DNA of 64,000 nt from assembly GCA_001769535.1 (NCBI GenBank), contig MEOH01000011.1, forward strand, positions 140,443 to 204,442. The letters run 5' to 3'. Positions 33,031-41,044 of this stretch are shown piece after piece. Source of the stretch: Bacteroidetes bacterium GWF2_38_335 (GTDB lineage Bacteria > Bacteroidota > Bacteroidia > Bacteroidales > GWF2-38-335). The notes under the pieces were generated by a model, which was not told where the DNA came from, made no database searches, and saw only the letters and a list, made by a program, of their open reading frames with translations. A program made the translations under genes and the position numbers. Numbering within the stretch: the first letter of the stretch is position 1; each line of letters begins with the position of its first letter.

Positions 33031-35829
33031 ATGTCAAAAACTGAAACTGAAACAAGGAAAGAGATAATTGACAACCGACTTAAGCAAGCGGGATGGAATA
33101 TCAACGACCGTACTCAAGTGATGGAAGAATTTGATATAATTATTGACAAAAATTTAGTCCAAGAAGCACCAACTCCATACGCCGGACATCAATACAGCGA
33201 CTATGTTTTATTGGGAAAGGATGGCAAACCACTTGCAGTTGTGGAAGCTAAGAAAACTTCAGTTAATGCAGCACTCGGACGGGAACAAGCCAAACAATAT
33301 TGCTACAATATACAATCTACTCAAAGTGTAGAGTTGCCTTTTTGCTTTTATACTAATGGTCACGATATTTATTTTTGGGATTTAGACAATTATCCACCTA
33401 AAAAAGTATACGGTTTCCCGACCCGTGACGACCTTGAACGTTATTCCTACATTCGCAAAGCAAGAAAGCAATTAGCAGGTGAACTGATTAATACTAAAAT
33501 TGCAGGACGCAATTATCAGATTGCTTCTATTCGTGCCGTAATGGAAGCTATTGAAAAGCGGAAGCGCAAATTTTTGTTAGTCATGGCGACTGGCACTGGA
33601 AAAACAAGAACTTGTATTGCTTTGGTTGATGCATTAATGAGAGCTGGTTGGGCGGAAAGGGTTTTGTTTTTAGTGGACAGAATTGCGCTTCGTGATCAAA
33701 CATTGGAAGCATTCAAGGAACATTTACCCAATGAACCCCGCTGGCCAAAACAAAGTGAAAAAGAAATTGCAACAGACAGAAGGATTTATGTTTCGACTTA
33801 TCCGACTATGTTGAACGTAATTAGACATGAAGAAAAATCGTTAAGCCCACATTTCTTTGACTTGATTGTGGTAGACGAAAGCCACCGTAGTATTTACAAC
33901 ACCTATCAGGAAATACTTGATTTTTTCAATACCATTACTCTTGGTTTAACAGCCACTCCAACGGATGTAATTGACCACAATACGTTTCAATTATTTGAAT
34001 GCGAAGATGGCGTGCCGACTTTTGCATATTCCTATGACGAAGCAGTAAATCACATTCCGCCATTTCTGAGCAATTTTCAGGTAATGAAAATTAAAACCAA
34101 GTTTCAGGATGAAGGAATAAACAAGAGGACAATTTCATTGGAAGACCAACAAAAATTGATGTTGGAGGGTAAAGAAATTGAAGAAATCAATTACGAAGGT
34201 ACAGATATTGAAAAGAAAGTAATCAACCGGGGGACAAATGCCTTGATAGTCCGTGAGTTCATGGAAGAAAGCATCAAAGATGCCAACGGAGTATTACCAG
34301 GTAAAACAATTTTCTTTTGCATTTCAAAAGCACATGCAAGACGTGTTGAAGAAATATTCGATTCACTTTATCCCGAATATAAAGGCGAATTAGCCAAAGT
34401 ATTGGTAAGCGAAGATCCAAGAGTTTACGGCAAAGGTGGTTTGCTTGACCAGTTTGTTCACAATGATATGCCACGAATTGCAATTAGTGTTGACATGCTC
34501 GACACTGGCATTGATGTTCGTGAGTTGGTTAATTTAGTTTTTGCAAAACCTGTTTACAGTTATACTAAGTTTTGGCAGATGATAGGCAGAGGAACTCGTT
34601 TACTCGAACCTGAAAAAATTAAACCATGGTGCACTCAAAAAGATAATTTCTTGGTTCTTGATTGTTGGGACAATTTTGAATATTTTAAACTCAACCCAAG
34701 GGGTAAAGAGATAAAAGGACAGATTCCTTTACCCGTTCGATTATTTGGTGTGCGATTAGATAAAATTGAAGAAGCCCAAACACAAAGCAAATTTGAGATT
34801 GTAAACAAAGAAATTCAGAAAATCAGAAAGCAGGTTGAGTTGCTTCCGAAAAACTCCGTGGTGATTATGGAAGCTCGAAACGAGTTACAGCGATTGGAAG
34901 ATGAAAACTTTTGGAACAACCTGACTTCCGGCAAAATGGAATTTTTGGAAGCCGTTGTAAAACCATTGCTACGCACGGTTTCGGATGTTGATTTCAAAGC
35001 CATGCGATTTGAAAAAGACATTGTTGAAGTTTCGTTGGCTCATTTATCTGGTGAAGCAGAAAAATTTGAAACGCTAAAAGAAAGCATCATTGAAGAAATT
35101 GGCGAACTGCCTTTGAGTATTAATATTGTGGCACGAGAGCAGGAATTAATTCGTCAAGCACAAAGCAATCATTATTGGTCAACCATCAATGAAGATAAGT
35201 TTGAAGAACTGATTCTAAAACTTTCACCTTTGATGAAATTTCGTGAAGCTGTTATTCCTTTAGCACCTGCAAAATTCAACCTAAAAGATATTGTTGCTGA
35301 AAAAGAATTTATTGAGTTTGGGCCACAACACGAAGCATTGAGCGTAGCTAAATACCGAGAACTGGTTGAAAAGAAAATCAATGAATTGGTTACAGGCAGT
35401 CCGATTCTACAAAAACTAAAACAAGGGCAAGAAATTACATCAGATGAAGCTGAACAATTAGCCGAGGAACTACACAACGAACATCCGCATATTACCATTG
35501 ATTTACTTCGCAAGGTTTACAACCACCGCAAAGCTGCATTAGTGCAATTTATCAAACATATTTTGGGTATTGAGCAGCTGGAAACTTTTGCAGAAACTGT
35601 TTCTAAAGCATTTGATGATTTTATTTCAAAACATAGTTACCTTACCAGCAGACAACTTCAATTTCTTGACTTGCTAAAGAATTTTGTATTGGAAAAAGGC
35701 GATGTAAGTAAGCGCAATCTGATTGAATCTCCCTTTACAATGATTCATCCCGAAGGCATTAGAGGAATATTTAATCAAAAAGAGATTGACGAAATTTTAA
35801 GTTTAACGGAAAAAGTATTAGCAGCATAA
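33031..35829 (+). CDS. hsdR: Type I restriction enzyme endonuclease/translocase subunit HsdR
   Basis: 932 residues. N-terminal PD-(D/E)xK nuclease ('YSDYVLLGKDGKPLAVVEAK', D..ExK, ~55-75), then SF2 translocase: Walker A 'MATGTGKTRT' (~185), DEAD-like box 'VVDESH' (~280), 'GLTATP' (~307) and helicase motif VI 'QMIGRGTRL' (~512). The C-terminal third is EcoEI_R_C-like. With HsdM and HsdS it cleaves DNA lacking the cognate methylation after ATP-driven translocation. First gene of the operon behind a consensus promoter. A hairpin follows the gene. Confidence 0.95.
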   Translation: MSKTETETRKEIIDNRLKQAGWNINDRTQVMEEFDIIIDKNLVQEAPTPYAGHQYSDYVLLGKDGKPLAVVEAKKTSVNAALGREQAKQYCYNIQSTQSVELPFCFYTNGHDIYFWDLDNYPPKKVYGFPTRDDLERYSYIRKARKQLAGELINTKIAGRNYQIASIRAVMEAIEKRKRKFLLVMATGTGKTRTCIALVDALMRAGWAERVLFLVDRIALRDQTLEAFKEHLPNEPRWPKQSEKEIATDRRIYVSTYPTMLNVIRHEEKSLSPHFFDLIVVDESHRSIYNTYQEILDFFNTITLGLTATPTDVIDHNTFQLFECEDGVPTFAYSYDEAVNHIPPFLSNFQVMKIKTKFQDEGINKRTISLEDQQKLMLEGKEIEEINYEGTDIEKKVINRGTNALIVREFMEESIKDANGVLPGKTIFFCISKAHARRVEEIFDSLYPEYKGELAKVLVSEDPRVYGKGGLLDQFVHNDMPRIAISVDMLDTGIDVRELVNLVFAKPVYSYTKFWQMIGRGTRLLEPEKIKPWCTQKDNFLVLDCWDNFEYFKLNPRGKEIKGQIPLPVRLFGVRLDKIEEAQTQSKFEIVNKEIQKIRKQVELLPKNSVVIMEARNELQRLEDENFWNNLTSGKMEFLEAVVKPLLRTVSDVDFKAMRFEKDIVEVSLAHLSGEAEKFETLKESIIEEIGELPLSINIVAREQELIRQAQSNHYWSTINEDKFEELILKLSPLMKFREAVIPLAPAKFNLKDIVAEKEFIEFGPQHEALSVAKYRELVEKKINELVTGSPILQKLKQGQEITSDEAEQLAEELHNEHPHITIDLLRKVYNHRKAALVQFIKHILGIEQLETFAETVSKAFDDFISKHSYLTSRQLQFLDLLKNFVLEKGDVSKRNLIESPFTMIHPEGIRGIFNQKEIDEILSLTEKVLAA

Positions 35830-35834
35830 AAATG

Positions 35835-35859
35835 AAACCGTGACAATTCGTCACGGTTT
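35835..35859 (+). terminator. Hairpin between hsdR and the BRO gene
   Basis: AAACCGTGAC-AATTC-GTCACGGTTT, a perfect 10-bp stem without a T-run. It may attenuate or process the operon transcript rather than end it. Confidence 0.45.
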
Positions 35860-35885
35860 GAATAAACTGAAAACGAACAGAGTAT

Positions 35886-36743
35886 ATGGAAAAGAAAAAT
35901 GAGATAAAAATATTTGAAGACAGGAAAGTAAGGACTTTATGGGATAATGAACATGAAAAGTGGTATTTCTCGATTATTGATGTAATTGAAGTGTTAACTG
36001 ACAGTCCAAGACCACGAAAATATTGGAATGCCTTAAAAACAAAACTTAAAGCTGAAGGAAGTGAGTTGTCCCAAAATTTGGGACAACTGAAAATGCAATC
36101 GGCTGACGGGAAGTTTTACCTTACCGATGTAGCTGATACCGAACAACTTTTCCGATTAATACAATCAATCCCATCACCCAAGGCCGAACCCTTTAAGCAA
36201 TGGCTGGCACAGGTAGCAGCAGAACGATTGGACGAAATGCAAGACCCCGAACTCAGTATTGACAGGGCACTAGAACAATACCTAAAACTTGGCTATTCAG
36301 AAAATTGGATTAACCAACGCCTCAAAAGCATTGAGATAAGAAAAGAACTAACAGACGAATGGAAAAAAAGGGGATTGAAAGAAGGTGTTCAGTTTGCTAC
36401 GCTTACCGATATTATTACCAAAACCTGGAGCGATAGAACCACCAAAGAATACAAAATTCTGAAAGGTTTGAAAAAGGAAAACCTACGGGATAACATGACC
36501 AATACAGAACTCATCTTAAACATGCTTGCCGAGGCATCCACAAAAGACATATCAGCCGCAACCAATCCGAAAGATTTTGAAGAAAGTAAGAAAGTTGCAA
36601 AACAGGGTGGCAATGTAGCAAAGGTAGCACGTAAAGAACTGGAAGCTAAAACCGGTAAAAAGGTAGTTACTGCTCTAAATGCCAAAACCGCATTGCAATT
36701 GAATGAAGGTGGCAAGAAAAAAACGAAAAGCAAAAAGAAGTAG
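35886..36743 (+). CDS. BRO-N / DinD-like protein inside the restriction operon
   Basis: 285 residues. BRO-N domain at ~8-115 ('FEDRKVRTLWDNEHEKWYFS', 'DVIEVLTDSPRPRKYWNALK', 'YLTDVADTEQLFRLIQSIPS', 'AEPFKQWLAQVAAERLDE'), then a DinD-like helical part ('TKTWSDRTTKEYKILKGLKK', 'KQGGNVAKVARKELEAKTGK') and a Lys-rich tail. BRO/KilA-type domains bind DNA in phages; DinD antagonises RecA filaments. The gene is one base from hsdM (stop TAG then ATG), so it is a fixed operon member, perhaps moderating restriction after DNA damage. That role is inference. Confidence 0.85.
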   Translation: MEKKNEIKIFEDRKVRTLWDNEHEKWYFSIIDVIEVLTDSPRPRKYWNALKTKLKAEGSELSQNLGQLKMQSADGKFYLTDVADTEQLFRLIQSIPSPKAEPFKQWLAQVAAERLDEMQDPELSIDRALEQYLKLGYSENWINQRLKSIEIRKELTDEWKKRGLKEGVQFATLTDIITKTWSDRTTKEYKILKGLKKENLRDNMTNTELILNMLAEASTKDISAATNPKDFEESKKVAKQGGNVAKVARKELEAKTGKKVVTALNAKTALQLNEGGKKKTKSKKK

Positions 36744-38312
36744 ATGTTACAAAATAATGCACAATTAAAATCGCTTATTGAAAAGCTTTGGCAGAACTTT
36801 TGGGAAGGTGGCATTGCCAACCCTTTAACTGCCATTGAGCAAATTACCTATCTTATTTTCATGAAACGTTTGGACGATTTAGAAGCCAAACGAGAGCGTG
36901 ATGCCGAGTTTACAGGAGAAAAATACGTTTCGCGATTTGCAGGGAAATTCAACGTTCCGGGCAGTACCGAAAGCATCGATAAAAATGAATTACGTTGGAG
37001 CGTATTTAAACACAAGCCGGCAGATGAAATGCTATTCCATGTGCAAATGAAAGTGTTCCCATTTCTTAAGGATTTGAACGGTGAAACTTCACCTTTCACC
37101 AAACACATGGCAAATGCTGTGTTTATAATGCCCAAAGCAAGTTTGCTGGTTTCTGCCATCAACATTGTAGAAGATATTTTCAAGGAGATTGAAAAAGATG
37201 CCACCGAAGGCGGACATGCATTTCAGGACATTCAGGGAGATGTTTATGAAATGCTTTTGAGTGAGATTGCTACAGCAGGTAAAAATGGACAGTTCCGCAC
37301 ACCTCGGCACATTATTAAACTGATGGCTGAGCTAGTTGCTCCCCAATTGGGACAACGCATTGCTGACCCTGCCTGCGGAACAGGCGGTTTCTTGCTTGGC
37401 GCTTATCAATACATTCTCACCGATTTAGTGAGGAAAAAAGACCCTGCAAAACTGAGCAAAGACGAAGACGGATTTGAACGTGCCGCTATTAGTGCGGTTT
37501 TAACTCAAAAAGTAAAAACCATTCTCGACCAAAGTTTTGTGGGCTATGATATTGATACCACCATGGTACGTTTGGGTTTAATGAATCTTATGATGCACGG
37601 CATTGACGAGCCCAAAATTGACTATAAAGACACCCTGAGCAAAAGCTACAACGAAGACAGCCAATTCGACATTATTATGGCAAATCCGCCATTTACTGGG
37701 AATATTGACAAAGGCGACATTAATGAAGGGTTAAAACTACCCACCACCAAAACGGAACTACTCTTTGTAGAACGTATTTTTAACATGCTCAAAATGGGTG
37801 GAACGGCTGCCGTTATTGTACCAAGTGGTGTAATACAAAACAGCGGTAAAGCATTTGAAGCCTTACGGAAAATGATAATTGAAAAAGCCGAACTAAAAGC
37901 CGTAGTAGCTGTTCCAAGTGGAGCCTTTAAACCTTATGCAGGCGTAAGCACAGCCATATTGATTTTTACCAAAGGCGGAGAAACCAATAATGTATGGTTT
38001 TACGACATGCAATCAGACGGCTATAGCTTAGACGACAAACGAAACAAAATAGCTGAAAGTGATTTGCCCGACATTGTGCAACGCTACAAAAGTAGAGATG
38101 CCAAAAAAGATAGCGACCGCAAGTTGAAATATTTTATGGTTCGGAAAAAGGAGATTGTAGAAAACAATTACGACCTCAATCTGAGCACCTACAAAGAGGA
38201 AGTGTATGAAGAAGTGAAATATGAGAAGCCCAATTTGATTTTCAAGAAACTTGAAACCTTAGAAGAAAGTATTCAAAGTGGATTAAAAGAACTAAAGCCG
38301 CTTATTCAATGA
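36744..38312 (+). CDS. hsdM: Type I DNA adenine methyltransferase subunit HsdM
   Basis: 522 residues. HsdM N-terminal helical domain (~1-160, 'LWQNFWEGGIANPLTAIEQI', 'YLIFMKRLDDLEAKRE'), then the N6-adenine methyltransferase fold with SAM motif I 'DPACGTGGFLL' (~206) and catalytic motif IV 'NPPF' (~313). It methylates adenine in the host target as HsdM2S and contributes to the restriction complex. The hsdS start overlaps its stop (ATGA). Confidence 0.95.
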   Translation: MLQNNAQLKSLIEKLWQNFWEGGIANPLTAIEQITYLIFMKRLDDLEAKRERDAEFTGEKYVSRFAGKFNVPGSTESIDKNELRWSVFKHKPADEMLFHVQMKVFPFLKDLNGETSPFTKHMANAVFIMPKASLLVSAINIVEDIFKEIEKDATEGGHAFQDIQGDVYEMLLSEIATAGKNGQFRTPRHIIKLMAELVAPQLGQRIADPACGTGGFLLGAYQYILTDLVRKKDPAKLSKDEDGFERAAISAVLTQKVKTILDQSFVGYDIDTTMVRLGLMNLMMHGIDEPKIDYKDTLSKSYNEDSQFDIIMANPPFTGNIDKGDINEGLKLPTTKTELLFVERIFNMLKMGGTAAVIVPSGVIQNSGKAFEALRKMIIEKAELKAVVAVPSGAFKPYAGVSTAILIFTKGGETNNVWFYDMQSDGYSLDDKRNKIAESDLPDIVQRYKSRDAKKDSDRKLKYFMVRKKEIVENNYDLNLSTYKEEVYEEVKYEKPNLIFKKLETLEESIQSGLKELKPLIQ

Positions 38313-39487
38313 CATTACTGAAAGACATAGCTCAAATAGAGAAGGGAAGAAAATACAACTTACTTGAAGAAAATCAAGAAGGTGCAATTCGTGTGTTTCA
38401 GGCAAATGATTTCAGAAATGAAAACAAACCGCTTTACACTTTAGATGATGATGGAGTTTTAGCACAAGAAGATGATATTATGATGGTTTGGGACGGTTCT
38501 GTTGGGCAAATGGGTTTTGGTAGAAGCGGTTATGTGGGAAGCACGATGGTAAAATTGAAAGTGAAAAACAAAAAACAATTTTCGCCATTTTTTATTTACA
38601 GATTTCTTCAGACCAAATCGGAATATCTAAAACGTAAAGCTACAGGGGCAACCATCATGCACATAAACAGGAAATCATTGGAACAACTTATAATTCCTGA
38701 ATTAGATTTATCAGACCAACTCCACATCGCCAATCTCCTCAGCAAAGCCGAAAACCTGATAAGCCAACGCAAAGAAAGCATTCGTCTGTTGGATGATTTT
38801 CTGAAAAGCACGTTTTTGGAGATGTTTGGAGATATACAAAAAATGAAGGAAATGAAGTCTGAAAATTTTTCAGATCACATTGAGTTCTTAACAAGTGGTT
38901 CAAGAGGTTGGGCAAAATACTATTCAAATACTGGTGCAAAATTTTTAAGAATACAGAATGTTTGGAAAGGGGCATTGAGGATTGATGAACTGCAATATGT
39001 AAATGCTCCAAAAACACAAGAAGCAATCAGAACAAAGGTGCAAGAAGGAGACCTGCTTATTACAATTACAGCGGATTTGGGTAGAACAGCAGTAGTTCCA
39101 AAAAATTTTGGAGAAGCATACATCAATCAACATATTGCTCTTGTTAGGCTAAAGAAATCTGTTAACCCGACCTATGCTGCATTCTATTTTTTCATGCCTT
39201 TTGGATATTCAGCAATTCAAAAGAAAAATAAATCAGCGGTCAAATCAGGCTTAACTTTTAATGATATTAAAACATTACCAATAATAGTTCCTCCTATCAA
39301 ACTCCAAATCCAATTTGCCCAAATCGTAGAAAAAACAGAAGCCCTCAAAATACAATATAAACAAAGCTTGCAGGAGTTGGAGAATTTGTATGGGAGTTTG
39401 AGTCAAAGGGCGTTTAGGGGGGAGTTAAGCATAAAAGATGAAAGTTTGTTAATGGCTGCGGAGCCGGAAACTAAATACGGTGAATAA
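38309..39487 (+). CDS. hsdS: Type I specificity subunit HsdS
   Basis: 392 residues. Two target-recognition domains (~1-130 and ~185-320) separated by conserved helical spacers: 'LSDQLHIANLLSKAENLISQ' near 140 and 'LQIQFAQIVEKTEALKIQYK' near 345. This internal repetition is typical of full-length HsdS and sets the bipartite recognition sequence. The C-terminus 'LSQRAFRGELSIKDESLLMA' + 'AEPETKYGE' matters because a decayed copy of it lies 1.1 kb downstream, beyond the SIR2-like gene. Confidence 0.93.
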   Translation: MTLLKDIAQIEKGRKYNLLEENQEGAIRVFQANDFRNENKPLYTLDDDGVLAQEDDIMMVWDGSVGQMGFGRSGYVGSTMVKLKVKNKKQFSPFFIYRFLQTKSEYLKRKATGATIMHINRKSLEQLIIPELDLSDQLHIANLLSKAENLISQRKESIRLLDDFLKSTFLEMFGDIQKMKEMKSENFSDHIEFLTSGSRGWAKYYSNTGAKFLRIQNVWKGALRIDELQYVNAPKTQEAIRTKVQEGDLLITITADLGRTAVVPKNFGEAYINQHIALVRLKKSVNPTYAAFYFFMPFGYSAIQKKNKSAVKSGLTFNDIKTLPIIVPPIKLQIQFAQIVEKTEALKIQYKQSLQELENLYGSLSQRAFRGELSIKDESLLMAAEPETKYGE

Positions 39488-39489
39488 AA

Positions 39490-40545
39490 ATGGCAGGTGA
39501 AGAATTAATGACATATCAACAAGTGATAGAATCTTTGAATAAAAAAGGACGACAGAAACATTTGTTGCTTGGGAATGGATTCAGTATGTCTTATGATTCA
39601 GGTATTTTCTCATACAATGCATTAAGTGAGTTTCTTGAAAACTTGGATAATGACGTACTTCAAAAGCTTTTTCAGATAATCAAAACAAGCAACTTTGAAT
39701 TATTGATGGAGCAACTCGATAATGTAGCTCAAATAGCAGAGGTTTTTGAGGCAGATAAAAAGGTTGTTGCTAATATTCGGAAAGCCACAGAAACACTTAA
39801 AGAAAGTCTGATTGATGCCATTAAAGAACTGCATCCTGAACATGTATTTGAAATTCCTGAAAAAAAAAGTAAAGCATGTGCAATTTTCCTGAATGAGTAC
39901 CTGTCAAAAGAAGGTAACATCTTTACCACAAATTACGATTTATTGCTTTATTGGGTGTTAATGAGAAACCAACTTGACCGAATAGGCGATGGGTTTGGGA
40001 GAGAAACAGATGATACTGATGAATGGATTGCGCCCGAAGATAGAGATTGGTCGGAATTGCGTTGGGGCAAAAACAGCGACACACAATCTATTTTCTATGT
40101 TCATGGTGCTCTTCATTTGTTCGATACTGGAATTTATGTTATCAAAGAAGAATACAATAATGAACATGTTTTGCTTGAGAATGTGAAAAGAAGAATGGAA
40201 CGGAAAGAATATCCAATTTTTGTAACTGCCGGAAACGGAGAAGAAAAGCTAAGTCACATTCGCCACAATCGTTATTTATCATATTGCTACGAAACGCTTT
40301 CAAACATTGAAGGAACTTTGATTTGTTTTGGTTTTGGTTTCGGTGCATATGACGAACATATTATTGCTGCCATCAATAAAGCTGCAAAAAAGAAGAAAGA
40401 TAAAGATGGTAAATGGCACATATTAAATAGTATTTACATCGGCGTTTATTCTGATACAGATATGAAGCACTTAAAATCAATAGAAAACAAGTTTAAATGC
40501 TATGTCAGATATTTTGATGCAAAAACTGTAAATGTATGGGAATAA
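39490..40545 (+). CDS. SIR2-like DUF4917 family protein, putative NADase effector
   Basis: 351 residues; ATG 39490 is 2 bp after the hsdS stop (ATG 39508 is possible). SIR2-fold signatures: 'LLLGNGFSMSYDSGIFSYNA' (~25-42, nucleotide-binding GNGFS), 'NIFTTNYDLLLYW' (~138-150), 'FYVHGALHLF' (~200-209, catalytic-type His) and 'LICFGFGFGAYDEHI' (~278-292). Family resemblance is to DUF4917/SIR2-like defence proteins. SIR2 domains in defence deplete NAD+ on infection. Tight linkage to the type I operon suggests co-expression as an abortive back-up. A decayed hsdS tail follows, so the gene looks inserted between two hsdS ends. Confidence 0.82.
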   Translation: MAGEELMTYQQVIESLNKKGRQKHLLLGNGFSMSYDSGIFSYNALSEFLENLDNDVLQKLFQIIKTSNFELLMEQLDNVAQIAEVFEADKKVVANIRKATETLKESLIDAIKELHPEHVFEIPEKKSKACAIFLNEYLSKEGNIFTTNYDLLLYWVLMRNQLDRIGDGFGRETDDTDEWIAPEDRDWSELRWGKNSDTQSIFYVHGALHLFDTGIYVIKEEYNNEHVLLENVKRRMERKEYPIFVTAGNGEEKLSHIRHNRYLSYCYETLSNIEGTLICFGFGFGAYDEHIIAAINKAAKKKKDKDGKWHILNSIYIGVYSDTDMKHLKSIENKFKCYVRYFDAKTVNVWE

Positions 40546-40577
40546 GCAATGATTGTAATATGAAAAATCTTTAAATA

Positions 40578-40647
40578 GGAGTCGACTTTAAAAGATAAAA
40601 GTTTTCAATGGCAGTGGATCCTGAAATGAAATATGGAAAAATAAATA
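40578..40647 (+). pseudogene. Decayed duplicate of the hsdS 3' end
   Basis: GGAGTCGACTTTAAAAGATA... aligns with the last ~68 bp of hsdS (GGAGTTAAGCATAAAAGATG...). The words AAAGAT-AAAGTTT, ATGGC-G-GGA-CC-GAAA and AAATA-GG are shared, and conceptual translation gives 'MAVDPEMKYG' against 'MAAEPETKYG'. One base is missing before the ATGG word, so the frame is broken. Confidence 0.65.
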
Positions 40648-40670
40648 ATAAAAAAAGTAATTATGAATTT

Positions 40671-41027
40671 GTGAGCAGTTGAAGAGCTGAAGTATGCGTT
40701 TTAAGGTATAAACGAAAGTTTTGTCTCGCCCAACACGAAAAACTGTTGGTGGAAAGGTATTTCAGAAATGCAAGGATATAATGAATTTATTTCATTTACT
40801 CCTAAAGCAATAAGCTGAACCAGTAAGTTAACAACTAACTGGATTACCTTAACGATTGGATGTTTCTTTAAGTTCATATTTGAATTTATAAGTAAATATA
40901 CAATTAATATTTCGCTACCCAGCTTGAGTCGGAGCGGCACTTAGGTGTCGAAAAAGCATGCATACTTCGGGATTTGGGTAACCAAATCTAAAAGCAAATA
41001 GCTTCGCATTGGGTCTTCACTGCTCAC
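40671..41027 (+). ncRNA. Structured non-coding RNA candidate upstream of the reverse transcriptase
   Basis: The ends pair: GTGAGCAGT-T-GAAG (40671-40684) with CTTCACTGCTCAC (41015-41027). Inside, GAAGTATGC (40689-40697) pairs with GCATACTTC (40960-40968). Local hairpins: CCAACA/TGTTGG (40730-40749), CCAGT-AGTT/AACT-ACTGG (40820-40842), CGGCAC/GTGTCG (40935-40950), and a 7-bp stem capped by a GTAA tetraloop, GATTTGG-GTAA-CCAAATC (40971-40988). It ends 17 bp before the RT start. Several defence RT families (e.g. DRT2, DRT9) use a template ncRNA encoded directly upstream. Confidence 0.65.
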
Positions 41028-41044
41028 TTCTTTTTGAAAATTAA

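Noticed and set aside
40701..40940. Minus-strand 79-codon frame as an ordinary gene
   Set aside because: Starts with GTG, has no promoter or homologous pattern and lies inside the structured RNA; kept only as a hypothesis for a neo-like frame.
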